A stretch of 64,000 bases of DNA, taken from assembly GCF_004193775.1 (NCBI RefSeq), contig NC_041005.1:15905865-15969864 (forward strand). The letters are read 5' to 3'. This DNA is from Glycine soja. Its lineage: Eukaryota; Streptophyta; Magnoliopsida; Fabales; Fabaceae. A program made the translations under genes and the position numbers. Under the pieces are notes generated by a model. It did no database searches. It was given only the letters and a program-made list of their open reading frames with translations, and had not been told where the DNA came from. Below, in pieces: positions 23,460 to 36,300 of the stretch (positions are counted from its first letter, which is position 1; every line of letters begins with the position of its first letter).

Positions 23460-25265
23460 TTTAACTTTCAAATAATAGGTTGTCCACTGGATGCGAAGTG
23501 TTGGATCGAGTGGCCTCAGAATAATTAAGAAGGGGGGAAGGTTGAATTAATTATTCCTAAACCTTTACTAATTAAAAATTACTCTTCTAAGGCTTTTACT
23601 AAATTGTTAAGAGAATGAGGAGTAGAAGAGAAACTTAACAGAAAGTAAAAGTGAAAATTAAATGCACAACGGAAAGTAAAAGAGTAAGGAAGAAGGAAAC
23701 AAACACACAAGAGTTTTTATACTGGTTTGGCAACAACCTGTGCCTACATCCAGTCCCCAAGCGACCTGCGGTCCTTGAGATTTCTTTCAACCTTGTAAAA
23801 AATCCTTTTACAAGCAAAGATCCACAAGGGATGTACCCTCCCTTGTTCTCTTTGAACCTAGTGGATGTACCCTCCACTAGAACTGATCAACAAGAGATGT
23901 ACCCTCTCTTGTTCTCAGTCAAACCCAAGTAGATGTACCCTCTACTTGTACCACAAAGGATGTACCCTCCAATGTGTTAAGACAAAGATCTCAAGCGGTT
24001 AAACCTTTGATACTTTGTGAATGGGGATACAAAAGAATTCTCAGGCGGTTAGTCGTTTGAACACTTTTGTATTAGGGAAAGGGAAGAATCAAAAGAATTC
24101 TCAGACTGTGTCGTTTTGAATTCTTTGACAAGGGAGAAGGGAGACACAAAAGAATTCAGGCGGTTAGTCCTTTGTTCTTTTGGAAAAGGGAGAAGATAGA
24201 CACAAAAAGAATTCAGGCGGTTAGTCCTTGGCGAATTCTTTTTGGCAAAGGGAGAAGGGAATGAAAAAGATGAATAACACAAGTTTTCAAGGTTTAGAAA
24301 AACCAGAAAACTTTGGAAAGCTTTTGGCAAAAGGAAGAAGAAGAAGTTCAAAGAGATTCAAGGCATGTAAAGGATTGTATGAAATAAGTGTAAAAAGTGT
24401 ATTAGATTGAAATAATGAATTGAGTTTGAAATGCAAAACAAAGCCTTGCTTTTATAGACTCTTCATGTCTAGTCAAGAAGACCATTTAGAAGAGTTATAA
24501 CTTTTAGAAAAACTTAAAACCAATTTGAAAAAGTCAAAACCTTTTTGAAGAGTAACATCTTTTGATTTATTCAAAAACAGTCACTGGTAATCGATTACCA
24601 AATAAGTGTAATCGATTACACAAAGCTTTTATGTGAAAGGATGTGACTCTTCACATTTGAATTTGAATTTCAACGTTCAAAGGCACTGGTAATCGATTAC
24701 CAAAACATTGTAATCAATTATAGCATTTTGAAATTAATTGGAACGTTGTAAATTCAATTTGAAAACTTTTTCAAAACAATTTTGCTACTGGTAATCGATT
24801 ACCAGAGAGTAAAAACTCTTTGGTAAAAGGTTTTTGAGAAAAATTCATGTGCTACTTAGTTTTTGAAAAACTTTTTAATACTTATCTTGATTGAGTCTTA
24901 TCTTGATTGAGTCTTCTCTTGATTCTTGAATCTTTAGTCTTGAATCTTGATCATGATTCTTGGAACTTGAATCTTGAAACTTGATTGTTGACTCTAAACT
25001 TTCTTCTTGATTCTTATCTTGAACTCTTGAATTGTTCTTGATTCACTTGATTTGTTCTTTGATTGATTCTATGATTCACTTGAGTTGATCTTTGATTGAT
25101 CTTTGATCTTTTTGTCATCACCTTTGTCATCATCATTGTTATCATCAAAACACCTTTGAATCACCTTTGATTCACCATGAAGCTTTGCTTCTACACGAAG
25201 TGCCTTTAATCTCTCTGGTTCCAATGGTCTAGTATCATTAAAATACTGCATGATATAATAAAACA
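23460..25265 (-). pseudogene. Exon of CACTA-encoded protein split by an inserted LTR
   Basis: Reading minus, 25265-25196 encodes YFNDTRPLEPERLKALR. The frame resumes after the LTR insertion at 23498-23460 as IQWTTYYL. The combined LKALR-IQW-YYL string is familiar from the downstream ORF of soybean CACTA elements. The join at the CGAAG target duplication confirms both the insertion and that this was coding DNA. Only the two flanks (about 70 and 39 bases) are coding. Confidence 0.6.
23499..25195 (-). repeat. Solo LTR, SIRE1/Maximus-like, 1697 bp, TSD CGAAG
   Basis: On the plus strand it runs TGTTGGATCG...TTGCTTCTACA, with 5 bp duplications CGAAG at 23494-23498 and 25196-25200. On its own (minus) strand it begins TGTAGAAGCAAAGC. 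It carries repeated TGGTAATCGATTACCA palindromes (24590-24805), several short tandem units containing 'gatgtaccctc' (23830-23970) and 'ggcggtta' (24000-24230), and a conserved 'cgcttggggactggatgtagg' block (minus) seen in all its relatives here. The copia SIRE/Maximus assignment is from recalled LTR motifs. Confidence 0.85.
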
Positions 25266-25539
25266 TACGTTAATAATATATAATACCAATTATTAAAAAA
25301 ATGAAATATGTTTGAATTAAATAATTATTGTTTCCCAATTATTCTTGAAACTTCCTAAGATTATAGTTGACATTCAATGCATGATATAATACCCACACTC
25401 AATGCTTCCTTTTTGTCTATTACACTAAATACATTATGAAATTTAAATATTCAATGTTAAGTACAAATTAGTCTACACAGTATTAAAATATAACTAGAAG
25501 AATTGTTTGAATGACTTGCGTTAACAACAATCCATCTAG

Positions 25540-27103
25540 CAGAGCCTTGGATTTAATTATTCTCTAGATTCAATTATTTCTATGTTAACAAGTTACTGAA
25601 ATAATAAATGAAGGAAAATAACTTGCGGAAATGTAAAGACAACAGAAAGTAAAAAAGATAAGGGAAGAGAGAATGCAAAACCGGATTTATCCTGATTCGG
25701 CCACAACCCGTGCCTACATCCAGTCTCCAAGCAACCCGCTTGAGATTTCCATTATCCTTGTAAAATCCTTTACAAGAAATGAACCACAAAGGAATCCCCT
25801 CCTTTGTGTTCAGTGATTACAACCAAGAAGTTATGCCCACTTCTTGCAATGAACCCAAAAGCGGTTAGTCTTTTGAGTCCAATGATAACAACCATGAAGT
25901 TGTACCCACTTCTTGCAATGAACCCAAAAACGGTTAGTCTTTTGAGTTCAATGATCAACCAAGAAGCAAATCCGCTTCTTGCAATGAACCCAAACACAGT
26001 TAGTCTTTTGAGTCCAGTGTTTAACCAAGAAGCAAATCCTACTTCTTGCAATGAACCCAAAGGCGGTTAGTCTTTTGAGTCCAGTGTTTAACCAAGGAGA
26101 CCTTCTCTTGAAAACAGTCACCAAAAGTCTGTCTCTTGAAAAACTTTTTGTAAGAATGAAGGAGGAGAGGAAAATAGAATAGCACAAGTTTTTGCCCAAT
26201 GAAATTTTCTTGACAAAACAAGTATTGAACAAAAACTTTTAGAAAGATGTTGAGAATGATTCAGCAATCAGTAACTTATGAAATTCGTGTCATGGTCACA
26301 TATTTATAGCCATTTGATGGCTCTTGAAGAAACCATGTTAAAAGTTGTGACTTTTGGCAATTTCTTTAAAATTAGTCACTTTTAAAAGTTGTGACTCTCT
26401 TGAAAACTAGTCACTTAAAAGTTGTGACTTTCTTGAAAACTAGTCAATTCAAAAGTTGTGACTCTTGGCAAATTCTTCAAAAACTAGTCACTTTAAAAAT
26501 CGTGACTCTTGGAAATTTATTTTTCAAAACCAGTCACTGGTAATCGATTACCATTATAGTGTAATCGATTACACATCAACAGATGTGACTCTTCATGTTT
26601 AGATTTTAAAAACCAACATTTAGAAACACTGGTAATCGATTACAAATGTTGTGTAATCGATTACACAAGTTTGGAAATGTTTTATCACAAGTTGTGACTC
26701 TTGAAATTTGAAAACGTTCAAAAACATTGGTAATCGATTACATGAACATGATAATCAATTACTACTTTGTAAAACAGTTATAAAACTGTTTGGGCTTCTG
26801 GTAATCGATTACTGCCTTATGGTAATCAATTACCAGAGAGTAAAAACTCTGGTAAAAGATTTTTCTTTGAAAAATTCTTTTGGACAAATTGTGCTATTCA
26901 ATCTTTTCTTTGAAAAAATATTTTTATACTTATCTTGATGCTTTTCTTGAAGTTCTTGCATATCTTGAGTCTTCTCTTGAATCTTCACTTGAATCTTGAT
27001 TCTTGATTGAATGACTCTTTGATTTTTGAAACTTGCTTAAATCTTGATTCTTGACTTGAGTCTTTGGCATCATCAAAATAAGCTTGGAAGCTTTGCTTCC
27101 ACA
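25540..27103 (-). repeat. Second SIRE-like LTR, left end divergent or truncated
   Basis: The right end TTGCTTCCACA (27103) and the palindrome cluster (26535-26840) match the LTRs at 23499 and 55155. So do the 'tgcctacatccagtctcc' block (25712) and repeated 'aacccaaa-cggttagtctttt' units (25850-26085). The left end does not show the expected TGTTGGATCC start. No duplication partner for AGTGG (27104-27108) was found, so the left boundary is approximate. It cuts the CACTA-encoded ORF that ends at 27104. Confidence 0.7.
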
Positions 27104-28060
27104 AGTGGGTATAGGAATATGAGCATCTGCATCTCTAACTTCCTCAACACCAACCTTGACTTGAACATGGCACAAAGGGATGTTGTGAACTGTTGTGGAT
27201 CCCTCATAAAGTCTTCCTAGGGAAACTAGGTAGGGAAGATTATCTTCGACGTACAACCTGTATTTCTCTGTGTCACCCGTGTTTGGATCATTCCCTGAGG
27301 GATCAACACAATTCTTCTTTGTGCTGACACGAGCAGTTGAAGGACCAACCTCAGGAGAAGGACCAACCTCAGGCATTGGAGGCAGTGCGAGTCCCTATGA
27401 TTGCATCAGTGATTAAAACTAGGACTGCATCTGTCTGAAGGATAACATTAGTTGTCGAGTCACTTTTTCTGTGATCGACTCCTCCAGTTGGTCCCTGTTT
27501 TTTTACGTCAGTTGCTCTAGCTCTTCGGGAGCCATGGACGAAGACATGCGGGAGGTCCTTGGAGCTGATCCAAAGTATTGTTTGATCGTGACATTGGCTC
27601 CAGTCGCACGCACACGACCAGGGTGTTCTGGTCGCCCAATTGTAGCAGTCAGTACATCCTGATGTCCATGGGCGACAAAGTAACCCTGTGAGGCCTGCTC
27701 CTCCAAGGAATCTTGTAACAAACACATTTATTCGTTTACTCAATCAAATAATAAACATAAATAATTGCAATTCACAATTGAAAGTGACTTACAATCTTGT
27801 CAGCAATTTCCTTAGCTGCCTCAGAAGTCATTTGCCTAGTTTTCTTGGTGCGGGCCATCTTCCACTTCACGTGTCGTCTGATGGGAGATGGATGATCAAT
27901 GACGGTGTCAGTGCTTCTAGATTTAGCAGCTTCCTCCAGTTGTTTCTTTTTCTTCTCCTCCATCAACTTGTTTTCTAAAAATTCATAACCCCCACGAGAC
28001 AACACGTGAAGGGCACTGTTTTGTTTCTGGATGGCCTGTGCCTTCTTTCGTACATCCTGT
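27104..28060 (-). pseudogene. CACTA second ORF (plant transposase Ptta/En-Spm type), broken
   Basis: The minus strand holds two blocks. The 5' block (28005-27772) is lysine-rich and coiled-coil-like (YEFLENKLMEEKKKKQLEEA, then RRHVKWKMARTKKTRQMTS). A 3' block follows after a likely intron. One frame of it has DSLEEQASQGYFVAHG and the next has DTEKYRLYVEDNLPYLVSLG and VYEGSTTVHNIPLCH-like strings, the conserved tail of Ptta/En/Spm proteins. The frame switches near 27500 and 27376, and the end is cut off by an LTR at 27103. In the family this protein works with the tnpD transposase; this copy cannot. Confidence 0.7.
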
Positions 28061-28159
28061 AAAAATTAAAGATTATCGAGAGTTATTGAGAGCAAAGGTT
28101 TAGATTCTATGTATACCCTTTTAAGATCTTCATGTATCGCTCAATTGGGCACATCCACC

Positions 28160-30330
28160 GCAATTAAACTGGATCACAATATTTGATTTCTCTGACCAGA
28201 TGTACAATTAAGTGAACCATGATGTCGAAGAAAGCAGGAGGAAAATACATCTCCAACTGACACAATATAATGACAGCCTCGTTTTCCAACTCATCTAACT
28301 TGACAGGATCAAGGACTTTGCTACATATGGCATTGAAGAGTAAGTACAGTCGAGTAATGGCAAGCTTGACTCTGTTAGGCAAAATGTCTCGTATGGCCAC
28401 GGTTAACAATTGTTGCATCAAGATGTTCAATCGTGAGACTTTAAGCCTACCAACTTAAGATCTTTCAACTGCACAAGGCTTTTAATATTTGAAGAGTATC
28501 CTTGTGGGACTTTTACATGGTGCAGACACTGACAAAAACTTATCTTCTCCTTTCTGAACAAAGTATGACAAGTTAGATGCAAGTATATTTTATTACCATC
28601 AGACCTTGGGTGTAACTGGGCTCATATACCCATCTCAGCTAGATCTTGATGAGTATTCAAACCATTTTTTGTCTTGCCTTGAATGTCCCAATGACACTAT
28701 CACAAACATTTTTTTCTACATGCATAACATCAATACAATGTCTAACATCTAGATCGGACCAGCAGGGAAGATCAAACAAAATAGACCTTTTCTTCCATAT
28801 GCAACTCTTAGTTTTATCCTTCTTTTGGGTCTTTCCGAATATAGTATTCAAGTGTTGAACCCGTTGAAAGACTTGGTGACCAGTTAACGGTATCGGCGCA
28901 ATTTCATGCTCTTGACTTCCATTAAATGTTTTTTTCAATTGCCGGTAAAGGTGATAAGGTTTCAGAAAACATCGATGCCTAGTGTATACTGTTTTTCTAC
29001 CATGTTTCAGTTGTATGTAGCTTGTGTCTTCTTCATAGATGGGGCAGGCACGATGGCCCTTAACACTGTACCCACTCAAATTCCTATATGCTGGAAAGTC
29101 ATTAATGGTACAAAAAGCATTGCACGCAAACCAAAAGTCTAATTTTGAAACCCATCAAACACTGAAACCCCTTCGTCCCATAACTTTGTTAAGTCCTCAA
29201 TCAATGGGCTAAGATAGACATCAATATCATTTCCTGGCTCTCTTGGGCCCGATATCATCATAGACAACATCATGTATTTTCGCTTCATGCACAACCAAGG
29301 AGGCAAATTGTAAATTACTAGCAAAACTGACCATGAATTGTGTTGAGTGCTTAAACTGCCATATGGATTTCTTCCATCAGTGGCAAGTCCAAGCCTAAGA
29401 TTTTTTGCCTCTTTTCTGAAATTTGGATACAAACGATTAATCTTATTCCACTGGGAGGAATCAACCGGATGACGAAGCATTCCATCGCAATTTCTCCCAT
29501 TTGCATGACATGTAAGGTATTTTGCATCGTCCCCATTAGCAAACAATCGCTTAAACCTTGGAATGATCGGAAGATACCACAACACCTTTGCTGGGGGGCC
29601 CTTGCCACTGTTTTCATCACTACTACACTCGTCATCATCCTTCACTTTGTACCGTGATACCCCACACCTAGGGCATTTGTGTATTTCTTCAAACTCATGT
29701 CTATACAGTATGTAATCATTGGGGAAAACATGAATCTTCTGATACTCCATACCCATCAGACACAATAACTTCTTGGCCTGATAGTAACTTTTTGACAATG
29801 TATTTCCGTTTGGAAGCATATCATGCACTACTTGAAGCAGTGTATTAAAGCTTTTGTCACTCCACCCATATCTGGCCTTGACATTAACTAGACTTAATAC
29901 CGCTGACAACAACGTCAACGAATTGTTGCACCTTGGATACAAATTATTCTTTGAATCAGTTTGCAATGTATCATACATAGGGGCATGTGCTTGCTGAAAA
30001 AACTCTTGTCCAAGGTCACGAATCATATCCTCTAAGCGATCTCCCATTTCTACATCAAATGGTTCCGATTGGGACCCACTCTGCATGTTTGACAATTCAC
30101 CATGTCATATCCACGTTGTATAATTCTTCTTAATCCCATCACACAAAATATGCTCCCATATGTCGTCGAGTAGTTGCCGTCTCCCGTTCAAACAATTTAT
30201 ACAAGGACAAAAAAAAAATTCCGTCCTTATCCGGTCGACTTCTTTCAGAAGCAAATTGCAAGAACTTTTCCACGCCTTCCTCATACACAGGGCTCATGCG
30301 ACTTTCATTCTTCCAGATTCGATTCATCTA
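28160..30330 (-). pseudogene. CACTA tnpD-type transposase (Transposase_21 family), broken
   Basis: Reading minus, it starts MNRIWKNESRMSPVYEEGVE (30327), the transposase-associated domain. Domain Tnp2 follows in the frame 30095-29139, with DEFEEIHKCPRCGVSRYK-like zinc ligands, RFKRLFANGDDAKYLTCHAN, LGLATDGRNPYG and GNDIDVYLSPLIEDL. The frame 29079-28657 continues with GHRACPIYEEDTSYIQL and LDVRHCIDVMHVEKNVCDS, then 28430-28164 is a DUF4218-like tail. The Asp of TDG/CID and the Glu of HVEKN fit the proposed catalytic acids. Stops and frameshifts between these blocks make it non-functional. A family member is normally about 800-1000 residues in one polypeptide. Confidence 0.85.
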
Positions 30331-30428
30331 ATTAATAACTCCATGATACTCACAAAGTTATCCGATGCATGAAAATCTCACTTTTTCATTAAGGGTGTGG
30401 CCCTATCCCATTTAGGAAGACATATTTT

Positions 30429-30651
30429 ATGGTAGATTCATATGTCAAGGTTAAGTCTCTTTTGTTAAATTTGACAAAATTTCGATAAAATTTCGCATTG
30501 ATCTCTATGTACACGACATGAAAGCGGTGACATTAATTCCCCAACAATCAAGTATGCACTCAAAGAACAACTAGAAATGCATTGGACCAAAATTTCATCA
30601 AATTCAACAAAATAATCTTAACCTTAACACATGAATCTACCATAAAAATAT
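30429..30651. repeat. Imperfect inverted repeat (fold-back), about 220 bp
   Basis: The outer arms 'ttatggtagattcatatgtc' (about 30430) and 'acatgaatctaccataa' (about 30632) are near-perfect inverted copies. The complementarity continues inward through 'aaggttaag' / 'cttaacctt' and the 'ttgttaaatttgacaaaatt' region. It lies just upstream of the tnpD start, in its probable 5' region or first intron. It could be a small MITE or a structural part of the CACTA leader. Confidence 0.7.
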
Positions 30652-32244
30652 GACTCTTCTCAAACTGTCCAAACGGACAATTCATGATTACATACAATGA
30701 TTAATGCAAACTATCTGCAAGAATCATTCTATTTAATCTCAAACGGAAATCTAAGGTTAACTCATGATGACCAAAACTTGTATATAAAGCACTAGTCATT
30801 AATCATAGACAACAATGTACAAAAGTGTTCCTAACAAAAATTAGCATCAAAAGTTGATGAAAAACTTTCATGCCTGTGATGATGATCAGTATAATGTTGA
30901 ATAACAAATGTCATGATGACAATGCAAACAAAAACACAAATAGTGCCTACAAATTAAATATTTGAATGGTAAGTCAAATATTTGAGAAACTTGGATATAT
31001 CAACTTGGTCATGCTCATAGCTAAAAAAAAACTAAAAAATAGTTAAATCAGAAACTTGATCATGGTGATAGCTAAAAAATAGCTAAAAACAATTTTTGCA
31101 AATGAAAACATTAAAAGATCAAAGTCATGCAAACCTTGACTATCATTGACATGTTATAGTGGTAATTAGTTTATTTTCCTTATAGTTGTTCCTTAATATT
31201 TTTCTTGCTCCTCTAGTTGCCAAAAAAGCAACATGGCAACACCCGTCACATTTAAGTTTCTTGAAAAATAAGGCGAAGTTCCCAAATGATTGCCACAATA
31301 CTTAACAAAATATGTCTAGCTTAACAAATAAAGAAACTTTGTTCCTAAATGATACCATCAGTACCAATGTTAAAGACTAACTGTTTTAGGTGTAGAGTTA
31401 ACAACTATAGATGTGGCCAATACGCGATCTAACCAAAATGCAGAAATGATGCTAATTGTTATCTCAATGCGAGATAGTTCTTGCATGGGTGGAATCTTTA
31501 GCAAAAATCAGCTGTAAGTTTCACATACCAAGCAATGCTCTTCAACTAATATTTGAGCAAACACATTATTAATATATTATGCTTTTGAACTATTGTTGCA
31601 TTCGCATGCTCTTCAAGTGCTTGAATGTGTGATTTCATTGTGGCAATAGTTGATATCTTGTGCCTTGAAACTTAGACAAGACAGGCTCAGCTTCCGCCAG
31701 GTTGAATATATGATTTCACTGTCACTACAGTGGTTTCACTTTTGTTTCTCATTTCACTTCTTGTTAACTTATTAACAAGTACTTGATTTCCATAATGCTA
31801 TTCTGGAGTTTAATGAAACAAATTGTTCTTTTACCTCCACGTATCCAACATTTCAATTAAAATCTCCTAATTTTTAATAACTAAACAATTGAACTTGCAT
31901 TTTTTTTTTGTTAAGACAGACTTAAATTTTTTTTACAAACATAGACTCAACATGATAACACACGTGTTTTCTATCAGCTTGATGAGCCACTTAATCTAGG
32001 CTTAAGGTATTTGTTAGAACTAGAAGTATATACATTTCAAAACAATGGCAATCACTTACATTTTAATCCAATTCCTTTATCATGATCACTGCACTTTATA
32101 ATCACCTCCTCAAATGGACATCTCAAAAATAATATATTTACCATGAAATGGATATAATAAATTATTTGGGTTGCTCCATCAACTTAATCAATTTTGACAC
32201 CTCGACTAATTATTAATAATTATTATTCATTGTTTGTTGTTGTC
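30652..32244. other. CACTA interior, no gene recognised
   Basis: AT-rich DNA without credible exons on either strand. It probably comprises tnpD 5' untranslated or intron DNA plus the 5' flank of the captured beta-galactosidase gene (32000-32244). Confidence 0.5.
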
Positions 32245-32918
32245 ATGAGCTTCAACAAGCTCAAAGTGTGGAATGTGCCACTATTCTTGGTGGTGTTCAC
32301 ATGTTCACTGCTTGGTCAAGCTTAAGCTTTTGTGTCCTATGACCATAAGCCTATCCTCATCAATGGACAGAGAAGGATAGTTCTTTCTAGCTCCATTCAC
32401 TACCCCAGAAGTGCCCCTTAGGTATTTCACTCAACTATATTTCAGGGTTCTTTCCATTTTGGCCTTTTCTTATCAAATGGACACCTTAAAGTTTCTTCCC
32501 TTTTTTAGATGTGGCTAGATCTTATTCAAAAGGCAAAGGAAGGAGGTTTGGATGTCATTCAAACTTATGTTTTCTGGAATGAACATGAACCTTCACCTGG
32601 CAAAGTAATGAACAATGTTTGCTTGCAGTGTTTGAAAAAAATTCATTTTTTGTTGTTGTTATTATCTTTTTTTAAACAAGTTTAGATTTTTTTTGTTGTT
32701 ATTATCTTTTTAAACAAGTTTAGCTATTTTTTTGTGTGGAAAATATGAGTTTAGCTGTTGAAAATGATTAATAATTAATATTCTTGTTTCTCTAGGTTAC
32801 TGTATTATTATTTTGGAGGAAACTATGATCTGGTGAGGTTCATAAAGCTAGTGTAGCAAGCAGGCCTCTATGTTAACCTCAGAATTGGTCCTTATGTTTG
32901 TGCTGAATGGAACTTCGA
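32245..32918 (+). pseudogene. Captured 5' part of a beta-galactosidase (GH35) gene, three exons
   Basis: Exon 1 (32245-32421) begins ATG and encodes a signal peptide-like start (KLKVWNVPLFLVVFTCSLLG), then [20 protein letters not shown] and IHYPRSAP. Exon 2 (32509-32604) encodes [20 protein letters not shown] and [12 protein letters not shown]. Exon 3 (about 32796-32918) encodes YYFGGNYDLVRFIKLV and then GLYVNLRIGPYVCAEWNF. These are the N-terminal signature segments of plant BGAL enzymes, which are apoplastic and about 700-850 residues. Intron borders are canonical (AG|GT). In-frame stops occur after GQA, at the end of exon 1 and in exon 3 (TAG at a Gln position). The active-site second half is absent. 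Confidence 0.9.
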
Positions 32919-33105
32919 GTAATGAAAGAGATGAATTTCCTATTTACATAGGCAAAAATAATGGTTGGCATAGGAACTTGGAAATTTTTTAACAGCTCTA
33001 CCTTATTCATTTTTCATTGGTTTTGTTATGATAACATCTAACCACTGTGGAGCTCTTTTCAAATAGGAATTTGGAGAGTGCTGATATAACAAGGTAGGAT
33101 AAACC

Positions 33106-33264
33106 TGTTGGAACACACACCGTTCCTCACTGAATTTCAAGAGACGCAATTCACTCCCTCACACATTCACTCGTGTATCACTCATTGTTTCAAGCAAAGA
33201 ATTGCACACCTACAATCTAGGAATAGCACCAGAGAAAAAAAAATGATAGAGTTAAACTCTCACA
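33106..33264 (-). repeat. 3' LTR of the copia element (159 bp)
   Basis: It runs TGTTGGAACACACACC...CTCTCACA on the plus strand. It is about 90% identical to the partner at 37345-37503 without indels. The purine-rich stretch just inside it (33265-33285, minus AATTAAGGGACGG) is the probable polypurine tract. Confidence 0.92.
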
Positions 33265-33382
33265 CCGTCCCTTAATTCTGATATCCTAGGTTCATCAAGC
33301 CAATTCTGTCCCTTAACATTTTAAACCTCTCCCCTTTGAGGGGTTTGGTTAAAATATCAGCAAGTTGATCAAATGTGCAACA

Positions 33383-36300
33383 TTACTCCACTTTCAATTT
33401 CTCTTTGTTCACTTGAATCCTAAGATAGTGAAACCTTGTTTCTATGTGTTTGCTTCTACCATGAGAGGTTGGATTCTTTGACAAGCTTATAGCTGACTTA
33501 TTATCCACAAAAAGCTTCACTCCATCACTCTCCTTGATTTTTAATTCTTGTAATAATGTGTCCAACTAGACAGCTTGGCAAGCACTCATTGCAGCTGCAA
33601 CATACTCAGCTTCACATGTTGATAAAGCCACTATGGATTGCTTCTTAGAACTCCACGATATTGGTGTTGCACCATACATGAATATGTAACCTGTAGTACT
33701 CTTTCGGTCATCTCTGTCTCCTCCCCAGTCCGCATCAGTATATCCCACTAATTCCTCTAAGTTGCTGTTGTCTTTATTTGGAAATAGAATTCCAGTATTA
33801 ATGGTCCCTTTTATGAACCTTAGAATCCTCTTAGCAGCTAGGAGATGAGGAATTCTGGGTCTTTTCGTATATCTACTTACCAGTCCAACAACAAATTCCA
33901 AATCAGGTCTTGAATGACACAAGTACCTGAGAGAACCAACAATCTGTTTGAACTTAGTTTCATCGACTTTGTCTTCCTTGCCCTCCCTTTCAAGTACTAG
34001 ACCTGCCTCAGTTGGTGTTGCAGCCGAATTACATTCAACCATGTTGAATCTCTTCAATATTTCTGTTGCATACTTGCTCTGGTGCATCAATATACCACTC
34101 TCAGTCTTCTTGAATTCAAGTCCAAGGAAGTAGGATAGGACCCCCATATCAGTCATTTCAAACTCACTCATCAATTCCCTTTTCAGTTTTGCTATTTCAC
34201 CTTCATTACCACCAGTGATCAACAAATCATCCACATAGAGGCATACAATAATGATATTACCTACTGATTTGGATCTTACATAGACTCCAAACTCACAACT
34301 ACACTTGTCAAAGCCGATCTTCATCATAAAACCGTCAATTTTCTTGTTCCAAGCTCTTGGGGCTTGCTTAAGTCCATAAAGAGCTTTTCTCAACCTGAGA
34401 ACCTTTGACTCTTGGCCAGCTATAGAGAATCCAGGTGGTTGAGTCACATAGAACTCCTCATCATGAGGACCATTTAAGAAAGCACACTTCACATCTAGTT
34501 GGTGCATTGTCCAATTCTTTAGGCTAGCAATTGCCACTATTGTTCTAATAGTATCAATTATAGCAACTGGTGCAAACACATCTCTATAGTCAATCCTAGC
34601 TTTCTGTAAAAATCCTCTAGCCACAAGTCTAGCTTTATACTTGACCACCTTGCCTTCTGGATTTGTCTTAATCTTATAGATCCACTTCACATCAATGGGC
34701 TTCTTCGATTTTGGTTGAGATACCAACTCCCACACTTGATTTTTCTCAATAGATTTAAGCTCTTTTGTCATAGCTTCAACCCACCTCTGATCAGTCATAG
34801 CATCTTCAAAGTTTATTGGTTTTGCTTCAGAAAATAGAGCAAAATGTACAAGATTCCCATCTGCACTTACATCAACATCAGACAACATCTCAAAACCTTG
34901 AAATCTAGCTGGTTTGGGTGCATTTCTCTAGGGTCTCACTTCTCTTTGAGTGGTTTTACCATTCCCTTCACTTGTTTCTTCCTCTTCTGACCTTATCATT
35001 ATTGAAGGTCCCTTCATTTCAGTATTCTGCTCCCAGTCCCAGCTTCTAGATTCATTAAATACCACATCCCTACTGATTATTATCTGCTTACTCTTTGGAT
35101 CAAACAGCTTATAGCCTCCAGTTGAGTGATATCTGAGTAAGATCATTTGTTCACCTTTATCATCTAGCTTCCTTCTTAACTAATATGGGATATGCCTAAA
35201 ACAAAGTGATCCAAAGATTTTGAAATGGCTCACATTTGGTTTAGCACCACTCCAAGCTTCTTCAGGTGTTATTCCTTCCAATCTCTTTGAAGGGCTCCTA
35301 TTCAAGATGAAGACAGCTGTAGACACTGCCTCTCCCCACAAGTACTTGGGTAGACTCTTGCCTTTCAACATGATCCTTACCATATTCATTATGGTTCTGT
35401 TTTTTCTTTCTACAGCTCCATTATGTTGATGTGTGTAAGGAGGAGTCACTTCATGAATTATGCCTTCCTGATCACAAAATTCTTGAAATTCTGCAGAAAC
35501 ATATTCACCACCACCATCTGTTCTCAATATCTTGATCAATGAGCCACTTTCCTTTTCTTCCATATTTTTGAACTTCTCAAAGATTTCAAAGACATCACTC
35601 TTCCTTCTCATTAGATAAACCCATACTTTCCTAGTCAATTCATCAATAAAGGATATGAAGTATCTGTTTCCACCAAGAGATTTAGTCTGCATAGGGCCAC
35701 ACACATCATCACTTCAAGTTTCTCCTTTGCCCTGATGGTACATTTTGTTTGAAAGTGCTTCTTGATTGCTCACACTGTAAACAGTCATCACATACTTCAC
35801 TAGGAGGCTTGATCTGAGGCAAACCCAGCACCATCTCTCTTGAGTTTAGCTAAATCAAATTTCTAAAATTTAAATGGCCAAATCTGTAATGCCATAACCA
35901 CTCTTCACTGTTTACTGTAGTGGCAAAACACTTATGTTCTATCACATCAATCTCAATTTTAAATGTTCTATTTTTTGAAAGAGGGGACTTCAAAATGAGC
36001 TTGTGATTTCTGTCGAACACTCTGAACATCTTGTTTTCAAGATTAGTCATAAATCCCTTTTCTAGTAATTGACCTAAGTTGAGGAGATTACTTTTCATAC
36101 CTGGTACAAAGAGTACATTAGTGATGCAAGACTAACCTCCATCCTTTGTTTTGATAAGGACCTTCCCAATTCCTTCAGCACTCAAAGTTCTATCATCAGC
36201 AAATTTGACTTGGCTCTTCACAGATTGATCAAGGTTGAGAAACCACTCTCTTCTTCTTGTCATATGAGTTGAGCAACCTGTGTCTAGGTACCAACAATTA

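Noticed and set aside
24049..24351. Minus-strand 100-codon frame rich in Phe/Ser with RTNRLNSF repeats
   Set aside because: Created by tandem 'aattcaggcggttag' units of the LTR at 23499-25195.
24580..24810. Repeated palindromes considered as a CRISPR-like array
   Set aside because: Spacing is irregular, there are no unique equal-length spacers, the genome is a plant, and the same units occur in several LTR copies.
28270..28458. Plus-strand frame opposite the transposase
   Set aside because: Antisense of the DUF4218-like part of tnpD.
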